Source: Corynebacterium aquilae DSM 44791 (GTDB taxonomy: Bacteria; Actinomycetota; Actinomycetes; Mycobacteriales; Mycobacteriaceae). Taken from it: a stretch of 64,000 nt of DNA. The translations under genes and the position numbers were made by a program. Under the pieces are notes generated by a model. It worked only from the letters and a program-made list of their open reading frames with translations. It was not told where the DNA came from and did no database searches. Each line of letters opens with the position of its first letter. The stretch's first letter is position 1. Positions 16,467-26,472 of the stretch are shown in pieces. The stretch spans positions 829,992 to 893,991 of the forward strand of contig NZ_CP009245.1 in the NCBI RefSeq assembly GCF_001941445.1, in the 5' to 3' direction.

Positions 16467-17224
16467 GCGAAGCTTCCGTTGGCCTCACGGAACTCGGCCG
16501 CGAACTTCAACATGTCCTCCGCCAACTCCGGGCGACAAATCAGCACGTCCGGCAGGTAGGTGTCCTTGTTGTTGTAGGTCAACGGGGACCCATCCAGGCG
16601 GGAGCAGTGCAGGCCAGCAGCCAAGCACACACCCACCGGGGCGGCAGAATCCCACTCGTACTGGCCGCCGGCATGCACATAAGCATCCGCATCGCCCAGC
16701 AACACGTGCATGGCCTTCGCACCAGCCGAACCCATCGGCAGGGTGTCAAAACCCATTTTCTCCGCCACGAAGCTTGCGACCTGCGGCGCACGGTTGTGGC
16801 TCATCACGATCTTGCGGGACAGCGGGCCTCCCACCGCCTTGGCGTCCTCAGAGGTAAACACCACGCCCAAGTCCGGCAAACCAACCGCGGCATGAATCGG
16901 GCGGCCATTTTCCACCAGGGCGATGTGCACCGCCCAGTCCTGGCGGCCCGTCGCGAACTCCTTCGTGCCGTCCAACGGGTCGATGATCCACACGCGATCC
17001 TTAGCCAAACGCGCCGGATTATCCGCCGCTTCCTCCGACAGCACCCCATCGTCGGGGCGGTGCTGGCTCAACACCCGCGCAATCCAGTTCTGGGCCAGAT
17101 CATCGCCGGCATCACCCAAGTTACGGCCACGCAACAAGCCAACATTGCGCACGCCCTTGAGGATTTCACCCGTGCCCTGGGCAAGGCGGCGGGTCAGGAT
17201 GGCATCATCAACTTTCGCAGTCAT
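16463..17224 (-). CDS. cysQ: 3'(2'),5'-bisphosphate nucleotidase, inositol monophosphatase family
   Basis: 253 residues with the lithium-sensitive phosphatase motifs: an acidic EEAADN near residue 70, [12 protein letters not shown] (metal site) and [16 protein letters not shown] (motif B). It hydrolyses PAP/PAPS from sulfate activation or a related sugar phosphate. The frame extends beyond 17224, but the ATG there ([13 protein letters not shown]) matches the family start. It is first in the operon with thyA and folA and ends in an ATGA overlap. Confidence 0.85.
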   Translation of the reverse strand: MTAKVDDAILTRRLAQGTGEILKGVRNVGLLRGRNLGDAGDDLAQNWIARVLSQHRPDDGVLSEEAADNPARLAKDRVWIIDPLDGTKEFATGRQDWAVHIALVENGRPIHAAVGLPDLGVVFTSEDAKAVGGPLSRKIVMSHNRAPQVASFVAEKMGFDTLPMGSAGAKAMHVLLGDADAYVHAGGQYEWDSAAPVGVCLAAGLHCSRLDGSPLTYNNKDTYLPDVLICRPELAEDMLKFAAEFREANGSFA

Positions 17225-17410
17225 GCCCTCAACACTAGTTGGTTTTTCCTCCGCACGCGCACCCACGCCGCCCACGCCCCGCGGGTGCAAAAACCAACCG
17301 CAGGTTGTAGCCCACCCGCTCCACGCCCGCACCCACCCCACAGTGCATCCGCTAGTGTGCCCGGCGCCTGCTCAACAACCCCTTGCGGGCCGTGTTTTAC
17401 AGTGGGGGGC

Positions 17411-20400
17411 ATGGTTGATTCGGCGTTGACAGGCTTCCGCCCAGAGGTAGCCACCTGGTTTTCCGAGGTGTTTTCCGCACCCACTGCAGTCCAACGCGGC
17501 GCCTGGGAAGAAATCTCACGCAACCAACACGCCCTCATCGTCGCCCCCACCGGTAGCGGTAAAACCCTCGCCGCCTTCCTGTGGGCGCTGAACTGCCTGG
17601 CCGGCAAACCCGGCCAGCTGCCCCTGCCCGATGTGCTGGAAAACCCCCGGCCGGCCCCACCGGCAGGCGCCGACACAAACGCCGACACCCCTGACTCCAC
17701 CGCTGTCCCCACTGCCGGCGACCCCAGCACTCCCAGCACCGGGGTGCGCGTCATCTACATCTCCCCGCTGAAAGCCCTTGGCGTCGACGTCGAACGCAAC
17801 CTCCGGGCGCCACTGACCGGTATTAGCCGTACCGCCGCCCGCATGGGTCTACCCATGCCCGAGATCCGCGTCGGGGTCCGCAGCGGCGACACCACCGCTG
17901 CGGAACGACAAAAACAACTCAAAAACCCACCAGACATCCTCATCACCACCCCCGAATCGCTGTACCTGATGCTGACCTCCAAAGCATCCCAGGTGCTGCG
18001 CACCGTCGACACCATCATCATCGACGAAATCCACGCCGTCGCCGGCACCAAACGCGGCGTGCACCTAGCGCTGTCGCTGGAAAGGCTCGAACACCTCTGC
18101 GCCACACCCCCACAGCGCATCGGACTATCCGCTACCGTCAGGCCGCTGGAAACCGTCGCACGCTTCCTCGGCGGGCACCGACTCGTCAGCATCGTCAACC
18201 CGCCCGCCACCAAAAAGTGGAACATGTGCGTGCACTCCCCGGTGCCCAACATGAGCGACCTTCCCACCCCGGAACCCGGCTCACGCATCGGCGAAAACCT
18301 CGTCGACGACCAACTCGGACTCACCGCGCCCCTGGACGCCCGCGCACCCTTTGAGCCGGACAATCAACCGGGTATCCAGCCGGACAGCCAGCCGGATAGC
18401 CAGCCAGAAAACCTTGGCGCGATCGCCTCCGCCATCCTCCCGCCCCCTACTCACACCCCCGCCGAGCAACAGCCAGAACAGGCCACAGACCCCGGGGCGC
18501 TGTGGGCCACCCAAGGGCCGGTGGCCACCCCGGTTGCGGGCACCGTCCACTTCGACGACACCCCCGCCGAGACCCCCACCGCCCCCACGGCGCCCGCCCC
18601 CGGGGAATTCACCGACGCCGACGAACAAGCCTTTACCCTGCAAGGCACCACCGCCACCGAAAACTCCATCTGGCCCTTCATCGAAAACGCCGTCTACCAA
18701 GAAATCACCACCGCCACCTCCACCCTCGTCTTCGTCAACTCCCGCCGCACCGCCGAACGACTCACCAGCCGCATCAACGAGCTCTACGCCAGCGAACACG
18801 CCCCCGAACAACTCAGCGCCAGCATGCGCCGCCCACCGGCACAGCTCGGCAAAGTCGGCGACGTCGCCGGCACCGCCGCCACCCTCATCGCCCGCGCCCA
18901 CCACGGATCCGTCAGCAAAGACGAACGCGCCACCACCGAAGCGATGCTCAAAGCCGGCGAACTCAAAGCCGTCGTCGCCACCTCCTCCCTCGAACTCGGC
19001 ATCGACATGGGGGCAGTCGACAAAGTCGTCCTCGTCCAATCCCCGCCCAGTGTCGCCAGCGGCCTGCAACGCGTCGGACGCGCCGGCCACAACGTCGGCG
19101 CCGAAAGCACCGGCAGCTTCTACCCCCTCCACCGCGCAGACCTGATCTCCACCTGCGTAGTCGTCGACCGCATGCGCCGCGGCGACATCGAAGAACTCAC
19201 CGTCCCCACCAACGCCCTCGACGTACTCGCCCAACAAACCATCGCCATGGCAGCCCAAGGCGAGATCACCGCCGACGACTGGTACGACACCGTCCGCAAA
19301 GCCATGCCCTACGCGCAGCTGCCGCGCCCCGTCTTCGACTCCGTCATCGACCTCGTCAGCGGCGTCTACCCCTCCACAGACTTCTCCGAACTCCGCCCCC
19401 GCGTCATCTACGACCGGGTCAGCGGCATCCTCAGCGCCCGCCCCGGCGCCCAACGCATCGCCGTCACCTCCGGCGGCACCATCCCCGACCGCGGACTCTT
19501 CGGCGTCTTCCTCGTCGGCGGCGCCGACGGCGGAGCACCCCGCCGCGTCGGCGAACTCGACGAAGAAATGGTCTACGAATCCCGCGTCGGCGACGTCTTC
19601 ACCCTCGGCGCATCCTCCTGGCGCATCGAAGAAATCACCAAAGACCAAGTACTCGTCACCCCCGCCCCCGGCCACACCGGCCGACTACCCTTCTGGAACG
19701 GCGACCAAGCCAGCCGCCCCTACGAACTCGGCCTCGCCATCGGCGCATTCCGCCGCACCGCCCTCAACGATCCCACCACCCTCGACGCGATAGGCATCGA
19801 CGACTACGCCCGCAACAACGTCACCGACTACCTCACCGAACAACAACAAGCCCTCGGCGTCATACCCGACGAACGCACCCTCGTCCTCGAACGCTTCCGC
19901 GACGAACTCGGCGACTGGCGCGTCATCCTCCACACCCCCTTCGGCCGCGCCATCAACGCCCCCTGGGCGCTCGCCGTCGGCCACCGCATCGCCCACACCA
20001 CCGGCATGGACGCCCAAGCCGTCGCCGGCGACGACGGCATCATCATCCGACTACCCGAATCCGACACCGAACCCGGCATCGACCTATTCACCTTCGACGC
20101 CGACGACATCGCCACCATCGTCACCGAACACGTAGGAAACTCCGCCCTGTTCGCCTCCCGCTTCAGGGAATGCGCCGCCCGCGCCCTCCTCCTGCCACGC
20201 CGCCACCCCGGCAAACGCGCCCCCCTATGGCAACAACGCCAAAAAGCCGCCCAACTCCTCGACGTCGCCAAACGCTACCCAAGTTTCCCCATCATCCTGG
20301 AAACCGTCCGCGAATGCCTCCAAGACGTCTACGACCTGCCCCACCTCGAACACATCTGCCGCGAAATCGCCGCCAACACCATCCGCATCGCCGAAGTCAC

Positions 20401-22606
20401 CACCGACACCCCCAGCCCCTTCGCCACCTCACTGCTGTTCAACTACACCGGCGCCTTCATGTACGAAGGCGACAGCCCCGCCGCCGAAAAACGCGCCGCC
20501 GCCCTCGCCCTCGACCCCGCACTACTCGCCCAACTCCTCGGCGACATCGAACTCAAAGACCTCCTCGACCCCGACGTCGTCCTCGAAGTCTCAGCACTAG
20601 TCCGCCGCACCCACCCCACCCGCCAAGCCACCACCCCCGAACACCTCATCGACGCCCTCCACACCCTCGGCCCCATCCCCGTCGAAGAACTACACCACTA
20701 CGTCACAGAAGAACTATTCTCCCCAAACCTGATCGACAACCTCCTCGCCCTCCCCGGCCACCGCGTCATGCAAGTACGCATCGCCGGACGCGAACACCTG
20801 GCCCTGACCCAAGAAGCCGCCCTGCTACGCGACGCCCTCGGAATCCCCGCCCCACCCGGAGTCGCCGCCCACCCCGACACCATCCCCGACGCCGCCGAAC
20901 AACTCATCAGCCGCTACGCCCGCACCCACGGGCCCTTCACCACCCAAGACGTCGCCGACGCCTTCGGCCTCGGCTACGCCATCGCCCACAACACCCTGCA
21001 CCACCTCGACGGCATCAACGACGGCCGCTACAGCGCCGACACCCCACAATGGTGCGACACCGGCGTCATCCGCATGATGCGCACCCGCTCCCTGGCCAAA
21101 GCCCGCCAACAAGCCGAACCGGTCTCCCACACCGCCCTCGCCCGCTTCATCACCGACTGGCACCACATCGCCCCCACCGGCGCCCGCCCCACCCTCCACG
21201 GCGTCGACGGCGTCTACCAAGTCCTCGAACAACTCGCCGGCGTCCGCCTGCCCGCCAGCGCCTGGGAAACCCTCATCCTGCCCAGCCGCGTCGCCAACTA
21301 CCACCCCAGCATGCTCGACGAACTCTGCCTCTCCGGCGACGTCACCATCCACGGCGCCGGCCAAGCCGGCAGCAACGACCCCTGGATCATGCTGCTCCCC
21401 ATCGACTACGCCGCCGAACTCGCCCCACTCACCACCACCGACGACCCCCAACACAGCGGCCTGCACGAAAAACTCCTCACCATCCTCGGCAGGGGAGGAG
21501 GCTACTTCTTCCCCGAACTCGTCGCCGAAACCAACGGACCAGACGACGACGGCCTGGTCATCCCCGGCACCACCAACGAACAAGACATCCGCCGCGCCCT
21601 CTGGGAACTCGTCGAACGCGGCCTAGTCACCCCAGACGGCTTCGCCCCCATCCGCGCCCGCCTCGCCGGCGGCACCACCGCCACCACCGCCCACAAAAAA
21701 CGCCGCACCCCCAACCGCTCCCGCCTACGCATGGGCCGCACCAGCTTCGCCCAAGAACACCGCGCCACCAGCACCCCCGCCGACATGCGGGGACGCTGGT
21801 CACTGGCCACCACCCCCAACCCCGAACCCACCGCCCGCTCCGTCGCCCACGGCGAAGCCTGGCTCGACCGCTACGGAGTCGTCACCCGCGGCAGCGTCGT
21901 CAGCGAAGACGTCACCGGCGGCTTCGCCCTCGCCTACAAAGTGCTCTCCACCTTCGAAAACAACGGCAAAGCCCTCCGCGCCTACGTCATCGAAGGCCTC
22001 GGCGCAGCCCAATTCTCCACCACCGCCATCATCGACCGCATCAGAGGCCACCAAGACAGCGCCGACCAAACCGGCTGGCCCAGCGGCACCACCGAACCTA
22101 ACACCTACCTCCTCGCCTCCTGCGACCCCGCCAACCCCTACGGCGCAGCCATCCCCTGGCCCGACACCATCCGCGGCAGCCGCGCCGCCGGCGCCATGGT
22201 CACCCTCACCGACGGCGTCCTCACCGCCCACCTCAGCCGCGGCGGCAAAACCCTCCAACTCGTAGAAGACCTCCCCGCCGGCATCACCACCGCCGACACC
22301 ATCCCCCGCATCATCGCCGCCCTAAGCGACGCCATCGCCCAACAACGCATGCAAGCAATCACCATCGAAACCATCAACCACACCCCCGTGTTCGACTCCC
22401 CCCACATGGCCCACCTCCGCGCCGCCGGAGCCGCACTGACCCCCAAAGGCCTCAAAATCACCGCCGCCACCACCGCACCCAGCCCACACACCCGCCCCCA
22501 CAACCGCCGCGCCACCGACCTCAACCCACAAGCCACCACCAGCGACATCCCCACCCACAACAACCCCTTCGGCACCACCGGAAGAGGACGCAATGCCCGA
22601 AGGTGA
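17411..22606 (+). CDS. lhr: Lhr-type ATP-dependent helicase
   Basis: A 1731-residue superfamily 2 helicase. Walker A is APTGSGKT (residues 45-52), DEIH is at 205-208, and LSATV follows. The second RecA domain carries HHGSVSKDERATTEAML and QRVGRAGHN, followed by the winged-helix and large C-terminal Lhr domains. Lhr translocates 3' to 5' on single strands and unwinds RNA-DNA hybrids in DNA repair. Two low-complexity Pro/Gln/Thr insertions interrupt the helicase core, at about residues 77-115 and 310-410. The frame runs upstream into cysQ antisense sequence, but the ATG at 17411 behind GGGGG fits the family start. The coding strand is extremely C-rich. The stop overlaps the nei start by 14 bases. 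Confidence 0.95.
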   Translation: MVDSALTGFRPEVATWFSEVFSAPTAVQRGAWEEISRNQHALIVAPTGSGKTLAAFLWALNCLAGKPGQLPLPDVLENPRPAPPAGADTNADTPDSTAVPTAGDPSTPSTGVRVIYISPLKALGVDVERNLRAPLTGISRTAARMGLPMPEIRVGVRSGDTTAAERQKQLKNPPDILITTPESLYLMLTSKASQVLRTVDTIIIDEIHAVAGTKRGVHLALSLERLEHLCATPPQRIGLSATVRPLETVARFLGGHRLVSIVNPPATKKWNMCVHSPVPNMSDLPTPEPGSRIGENLVDDQLGLTAPLDARAPFEPDNQPGIQPDSQPDSQPENLGAIASAILPPPTHTPAEQQPEQATDPGALWATQGPVATPVAGTVHFDDTPAETPTAPTAPAPGEFTDADEQAFTLQGTTATENSIWPFIENAVYQEITTATSTLVFVNSRRTAERLTSRINELYASEHAPEQLSASMRRPPAQLGKVGDVAGTAATLIARAHHGSVSKDERATTEAMLKAGELKAVVATSSLELGIDMGAVDKVVLVQSPPSVASGLQRVGRAGHNVGAESTGSFYPLHRADLISTCVVVDRMRRGDIEELTVPTNALDVLAQQTIAMAAQGEITADDWYDTVRKAMPYAQLPRPVFDSVIDLVSGVYPSTDFSELRPRVIYDRVSGILSARPGAQRIAVTSGGTIPDRGLFGVFLVGGADGGAPRRVGELDEEMVYESRVGDVFTLGASSWRIEEITKDQVLVTPAPGHTGRLPFWNGDQASRPYELGLAIGAFRRTALNDPTTLDAIGIDDYARNNVTDYLTEQQQALGVIPDERTLVLERFRDELGDWRVILHTPFGRAINAPWALAVGHRIAHTTGMDAQAVAGDDGIIIRLPESDTEPGIDLFTFDADDIATIVTEHVGNSALFASRFRECAARALLLPRRHPGKRAPLWQQRQKAAQLLDVAKRYPSFPIILETVRECLQDVYDLPHLEHICREIAANTIRIAEVTTDTPSPFATSLLFNYTGAFMYEGDSPAAEKRAAALALDPALLAQLLGDIELKDLLDPDVVLEVSALVRRTHPTRQATTPEHLIDALHTLGPIPVEELHHYVTEELFSPNLIDNLLALPGHRVMQVRIAGREHLALTQEAALLRDALGIPAPPGVAAHPDTIPDAAEQLISRYARTHGPFTTQDVADAFGLGYAIAHNTLHHLDGINDGRYSADTPQWCDTGVIRMMRTRSLAKARQQAEPVSHTALARFITDWHHIAPTGARPTLHGVDGVYQVLEQLAGVRLPASAWETLILPSRVANYHPSMLDELCLSGDVTIHGAGQAGSNDPWIMLLPIDYAAELAPLTTTDDPQHSGLHEKLLTILGRGGGYFFPELVAETNGPDDDGLVIPGTTNEQDIRRALWELVERGLVTPDGFAPIRARLAGGTTATTAHKKRRTPNRSRLRMGRTSFAQEHRATSTPADMRGRWSLATTPNPEPTARSVAHGEAWLDRYGVVTRGSVVSEDVTGGFALAYKVLSTFENNGKALRAYVIEGLGAAQFSTTAIIDRIRGHQDSADQTGWPSGTTEPNTYLLASCDPANPYGAAIPWPDTIRGSRAAGAMVTLTDGVLTAHLSRGGKTLQLVEDLPAGITTADTIPRIIAALSDAIAQQRMQAITIETINHTPVFDSPHMAHLRAAGAALTPKGLKITAATTAPSPHTRPHNRRATDLNPQATTSDIPTHNNPFGTTGRGRNARR

Positions 22607-23489
22607 TTCCGTCTACCAACTCGCCCGCCGCCTACACCCCCTAGTCGGCGCCACCGTCACCCACACCAGCCTCCGCGTCCCAGACCTCGCCACCACCAGC
22701 CTCACCGGCCACACCCTCAACAACCTCTGGCCCTACGGCAAAAACCTCTACATGCAATTCGGCGACAACATCCTCCACACCCACCTAAAAATGGAAGGAA
22801 AATGGGCACTACACCGCCAAGGCACCACCTGGCGCGCCCCCGGCCACACCGCCCGCGTCGTCCTCCACTTCAACACCCAACCCCCCAGCGAACTCGTCGG
22901 ACACAGCCTCGGATTCGTCCGCCTCCTCCACGTCAACGACTACCCCGAACACATCAAAAACTTCGGCCCCGACCTCCTCGCCGCCACCTTCGACCACGAC
23001 ACCGCCGCCCACAACCTCGCCAAACGCCCCGACCGACCCATCGGCGCAGCACTACTCGACCAAAGCAACCTCGCCGGCATCGGCAACGAATACCGAGCCG
23101 AAATCTGCTTCCTCTGCGGCGTCCACCCCGGACAAGCAACCAAAAACACCAACATCGACCAAATCCTCACCGTCTCCCGCAGACTCATGTGGGCCAACCG
23201 CCTATCACCCATGCGCGTCACCACAGGCGTGAAAAAAGCCGGCGAAAACTCCTACGTCTTCGGCCGCGCCGGACGCCCCTGCCGACGCTGCGCAACCCCC
23301 ATCGTCAAAGACACCCTCGGCGGAATCGACCGCGGCGGCGACAGCGGAGAACTAGAAAGAATCATCTGGTGGTGCCCCCAATGCCAACCCACACCCCCAC
23401 ACTGGCAATACGACCACCGACTCACCGGCGCCGGACTCATCAACGACCTACCACCACACCACCCCACACATCGAAACACCGCCACCTAA
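22593..23489 (+). CDS. nei2: Endonuclease VIII / Fpg-family DNA glycosylase
   Basis: 298 residues beginning MPEGDSVYQLARRL, with the catalytic N-terminal proline and Glu (PEGD) of Nei-type enzymes. The helix-two-turn-helix region contains NLAGIGNEYRAEICF, and a zinc finger is formed by CRRC and CPQC near the C-terminus. It removes oxidised bases and cuts the abasic strand. The overlap of 14 bases with lhr implies coupled translation of two repair proteins, a pairing I recall from mycobacteria. About 20 His/Pro/Thr-rich residues follow the zinc finger as a tail. Confidence 0.93.
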   Translation: MPEGDSVYQLARRLHPLVGATVTHTSLRVPDLATTSLTGHTLNNLWPYGKNLYMQFGDNILHTHLKMEGKWALHRQGTTWRAPGHTARVVLHFNTQPPSELVGHSLGFVRLLHVNDYPEHIKNFGPDLLAATFDHDTAAHNLAKRPDRPIGAALLDQSNLAGIGNEYRAEICFLCGVHPGQATKNTNIDQILTVSRRLMWANRLSPMRVTTGVKKAGENSYVFGRAGRPCRRCATPIVKDTLGGIDRGGDSGELERIIWWCPQCQPTPPHWQYDHRLTGAGLINDLPPHHPTHRNTAT

Positions 23490-23543
23490 GCGCCTCAAAG
23501 GCAACCAAGGCGGCGGCACACAACCCAACACAGCGGGGGAGCA

Positions 23544-24101
23544 CTAACCCAAACGACGCCCCGAGGAATCAGTCGCCAAGCGACCATTGCGGGTCAAAAT
23601 CATAAAGAAATCAACCAACGCCCAAATATTGACCGCAAAAATCAGCAACAAACCATCATCAATCACAGACAACACCACCCCAGCAAAAGACAAACCCAAC
23701 TTAATAAACCCCTGCTTGGTGTAACCCAAGTAGAAATCATGAATGCCAAAAGCACCAGTGAAAAACGCCAAAATAGCCGCGATCGCCATCCGCTTATCCG
23801 ACACCTGCGGATAACCCAACCCACCCGGGGCGAACTGGGACCCAGTAGGAGCAAACATCTGCTGCGGGGCATAGCCAGCCGGCTGCTGCACCACCGCCGG
23901 ATCAGCTGCAGGCTGCTGATAACCCGCCTGCACCGGATACTGCTGCTGGAATCCACCCTGCGGGGCCTGCGGCTGCTGGTAGCCACCCTGCGGAGCTTGC
24001 GGCTGCTGGTAGCCACCAAAAGCGTCACCAGGCTGAGCACCAAAACCAAAAGAACCATTCGGCTGCTGGGGCTGACCAAAATTACCGTGGGGAGTAGTCA
24101 T
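23544..24101 (-). CDS. TM2-domain membrane protein with a Gln/Pro-rich N-terminus
   Basis: 185 residues. The first 95 or so are low-complexity and contain a repeated GGYQQPQAPQ unit (two near-perfect copies, then degenerate ones). The C-terminal part is a TM2 domain: DKRMAIAAILAFFTGAFGIHDFYLGYTKQG, then a second hydrophobic helix ending in VDFFMILTRNGR. The function of bacterial TM2 proteins is unknown. It is monocistronic and convergent with nei2. Confidence 0.88.
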   Translation of the reverse strand: MTTPHGNFGQPQQPNGSFGFGAQPGDAFGGYQQPQAPQGGYQQPQAPQGGFQQQYPVQAGYQQPAADPAVVQQPAGYAPQQMFAPTGSQFAPGGLGYPQVSDKRMAIAAILAFFTGAFGIHDFYLGYTKQGFIKLGLSFAGVVLSVIDDGLLLIFAVNIWALVDFFMILTRNGRLATDSSGRRLG

Positions 24102-24282
24102 GAAAAATACCTTTCACACCAAGACGCACACAACGTCTCAACAAACAGGGAAACCCACCGGGACACCCCGGGTGGGAAAGAAAAACGAAGCGAAAAAATC
24201 TTTCCTCGTAACTTCTTTTCTGTTGTCTTAGATGAGCACGCGGGCGAAAAGGTTACACCGCAAACTTTTCCCACCAACGACA

Positions 24283-24333
24283 CAGCGCCCGGCGCCCCCC
24301 ATTGGAGAAACAACGGGGGCGCGCCGGGCGCTG
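24283..24333 (-). terminator. Strong GC hairpin downstream of the lipoprotein gene
   Basis: CAGCGCCCGGCG-CCCCCC pairs with GGGGGCGCGCCGGGCGCTG over about 18 bases with a small bulge. It lies 17 bases after the stop of the lipoprotein gene at 24350. There is no T-run, so termination efficiency is uncertain. Confidence 0.6.
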
Positions 24334-24349
24334 AAAAGTCGCGGGAAAG

Positions 24350-24958
24350 CTACTGTTGCTGCGGTTGCTGTTCGGCGGGGGTGGCTTCGCCGTCAGCGGG
24401 GGCCGGTGCCTGTTCCTGCGGCTCGCCGGCAGGCTGATCTTGCCCCGGAGCTGCCGGATCGGCACCTTGCTCAAGTTCTTGGGAGAAGAAAGGATCTTCC
24501 GGCAGGTGCATCTCCCACTTGCCGGCGTTAAAGACAAACTCCATCGGCTCGCTGGCCTGGTGGTAGCTGGACGCGGCTGCAGCATCAGTGCACAAATCAA
24601 CCGTGTCGGTGGGGACCTTCTTCACGTCGATCCAGCCGTCCTTGTTGCCGATGACCAGCAACTGCTGGTCGTCTTTCGGGCCTTTTTCGGGATAATCCTC
24701 CACCGGCTTATCTACCTGGTATTCGATCATGCTGCGCGTGGTGCCGGGGCAGCCAACGACGTAGAAATCGACCGGGTGCTCAGAATCGGCGTACAGGTCC
24801 TCAATGCCGAAGGTTTGCTTCGTCATCAGGTCGGCGTCTTTCAAACGATCGTCAAAACTGTTGTCCACTGAGGCGCCACCGCTGGAGCAAGCAGAAAGCC
24901 CCAGCAGTGCGGCAGCTGCGGTCAAGGAAACGGCGCGACGGAGGTGTGAAGAGCTCAT
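24350..24958 (-). CDS. Lipoprotein, paralogue of the one at 26473
   Basis: 202 residues with a lipoprotein signal (LLGLSAC, lipidated Cys24). The mature part has FYVVGCPGT, YPEKGPKDDQQLLVIGN, DTVDLC and FVFNAGKWE, then a Pro/Gln/Glu-rich tail of about 40 residues. The same ordered landmarks (V.CP.T, YPE.G..D, LL, LC, W) occur in the lipoprotein at 26473-27114, so the two are probably homologous. The start ATG has no Shine-Dalgarno site, but TAGACT lies eight bases upstream, suggesting a leaderless mRNA. The function is unknown. Confidence 0.82.
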   Translation of the reverse strand: MSSSHLRRAVSLTAAAALLGLSACSSGGASVDNSFDDRLKDADLMTKQTFGIEDLYADSEHPVDFYVVGCPGTTRSMIEYQVDKPVEDYPEKGPKDDQQLLVIGNKDGWIDVKKVPTDTVDLCTDAAAASSYHQASEPMEFVFNAGKWEMHLPEDPFFSQELEQGADPAAPGQDQPAGEPQEQAPAPADGEATPAEQQPQQQ

Positions 24959-24966
24959 GGTGGGAA

Positions 24967-24994
24967 AGTCTAGCGCACATCAGCTGTGCAGCAA
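24967..24994 (-). promoter_or_regulatory. Candidate leaderless promoter of the lipoprotein gene
   Basis: On the minus strand, TTGCTG (24994-24989), 16 bases, then TAGACT (24972-24967), eight bases before the ATG at 24958. Transcription would begin at or next to the start codon. Confidence 0.45.
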
Positions 24995-25055
24995 CTGCCA
25001 CAGTGCCCGCGCGCACCCACCGTCACGGGGACATCCGGCCTGGTGAACAGTGCTT

Positions 25056-26291
25056 TTAGGCGCGTCCGGGCGGGATCAACCCCAACTGCTGTTCCACCGT
25101 CGTGTTGCGGGTTGCGAAAAAGCCACCCACCGCGACGATCGTCAACACCACGGCGGTAACTACGTTGGGCCACACCCACCCGGCGACGTGTTCGTGCAAA
25201 ATGCCATAAAACAGCGGCCCGCCACAGGCGATGGTGTAGCCGGCGCCCTGCCCGAAAGCAGACAGGGCAGTTGCGCCGGCCATGGTGCGTGCTCGCACAT
25301 TGACCAAGGTCAAACCCATGGGGAAGGTGCAAGGTCCTAAAGCGGAAATGATTACCCACAACCAGGGTGCGCGCATGGGGGCCAGGGCGATACCGAAGTT
25401 ACCGATGATGAACAGGATCAGGAAGAACACGATCGCTGGGAAAGGATCTTCGAAACGGCCCACCAGCCACGGGCCGATGAACGCCAGAGCCAGACCCAGG
25501 CCGGCCCACACCGACAGCATCAGGGCGGCGAACTGGGGACTGGCGCCCCCATCGACATACATCTGGGGCAAAAACAGCATCATGGCGTAGGTCGCGAAGG
25601 AGGTGAACCCGAACATGGTGGCTAAGCCCAGGCCGACTGGGGTTTTCCACACGGGTAGCATTTTCTCTCCGCGTTTGGAAGCCTGGTCCGCAACTTTCGA
25701 CCTGGGGGTGGCTAGAAGGGGAATCCAGGCCAGTGCTGCGAGGATTGCCATCAGTGACCAGGAGCCTAGGCTGATTCGCCAGCCGTGCCCATTGGTGCTG
25801 GAATCACCCCACAGTGCCAGCGGTTCGGCGAGCAGTGGGGCGCCGGCCATGCCGATCTGCATTACCACCAAATACGTCATGGACCAGCCGGGTACCCGGG
25901 ATGGGTAGAAAGCCCTAACTGCCAGGGGGAGCAACGCATTGGTCACGCCGATCGCGAATAGTGCGCACAGTGAGCCGGCGAACATTCCCGTGAAGGTGGG
26001 GATCGCTACTCGGAGGATCTGGCCGCCAGCGGTGAGCACCATCGCAAGAAACAATGCGCGCGGGATGGTGAGAACTTTGAGCAGTTTTGGGCTTGAAATC
26101 GCGGAGACCGCGAACATGGCGGTGGGGATCATTCCCAGCACACCAATCTGGGTGCCGCTTAGCCCCAGGTCATGCATCAGGCGTGGCAGCAGTGGGGAAA
26201 GTCCGGTGACTGCCGCTCGCATGTTCAGCGCCGTCAGGATGATGGCAAGTCCAGCTACCCAATGAGGACGAACACGCGATGAAGATGTCAT
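25056..26291 (-). CDS. MFS transporter, CynX/NimT-like
   Basis: 411 residues with about 12 transmembrane helices and the family's N-terminal pattern LNMRAAVTGLSPLLPRLMHDLGLSGTQIG. Relatives include cyanate and nitroimidazole transporters; the substrate here is unknown. The start at 26291 (MTSSSRVRPHWVAGL) lacks a ribosome-binding site but has TACAAT eight bases upstream, which supports a leaderless message. A TTG 39 bases further up is the alternative. It lies between two related lipoprotein genes on the same strand. Confidence 0.87.
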   Translation of the reverse strand: MTSSSRVRPHWVAGLAIILTALNMRAAVTGLSPLLPRLMHDLGLSGTQIGVLGMIPTAMFAVSAISSPKLLKVLTIPRALFLAMVLTAGGQILRVAIPTFTGMFAGSLCALFAIGVTNALLPLAVRAFYPSRVPGWSMTYLVVMQIGMAGAPLLAEPLALWGDSSTNGHGWRISLGSWSLMAILAALAWIPLLATPRSKVADQASKRGEKMLPVWKTPVGLGLATMFGFTSFATYAMMLFLPQMYVDGGASPQFAALMLSVWAGLGLALAFIGPWLVGRFEDPFPAIVFFLILFIIGNFGIALAPMRAPWLWVIISALGPCTFPMGLTLVNVRARTMAGATALSAFGQGAGYTIACGGPLFYGILHEHVAGWVWPNVVTAVVLTIVAVGGFFATRNTTVEQQLGLIPPGRA

Positions 26292-26299
26292 GGAGGGAC

Positions 26300-26330
26300 A
26301 TTGTAGGCGCTTAGCCGTAATCAGTTTCAA
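26300..26330 (-). promoter_or_regulatory. Candidate leaderless promoter of the MFS gene
   Basis: Read on the minus strand, TTGAAA (26330-26325), a 19-base spacer, then TACAAT (26305-26300), eight bases before the ATG. Confidence 0.45.
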
Positions 26331-26401
26331 ACTGGGCGGGGCAGGACAGCGGTGATTGAGCTTAGGGCAGTCCTAAAGCTGGAAGCGATGGCACAAAAGA
26401 A

Positions 26402-26440
26402 GGCGCCGACTGCCTCATATAGGAAGCAATCGGCGCCGAT
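26402..26440 (-). terminator. Terminator of the second lipoprotein gene
   Basis: GGCGCCGA(C/T)TGC arms pair over 12 bases with one mismatch around an 11-base loop. On the minus strand TTCTTTTG follows the stem. Confidence 0.8.
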
Positions 26441-26472
26441 CTTTAAGGGGGCGTCGAGTCGATGACTGTCCG

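Noticed and set aside
18502..22101. A 1199-residue Arg/Pro/His-rich open frame on the + strand
   Set aside because: It is another frame of lhr, open only because of the extreme C bias; composition is not protein-like and it has no start signal.
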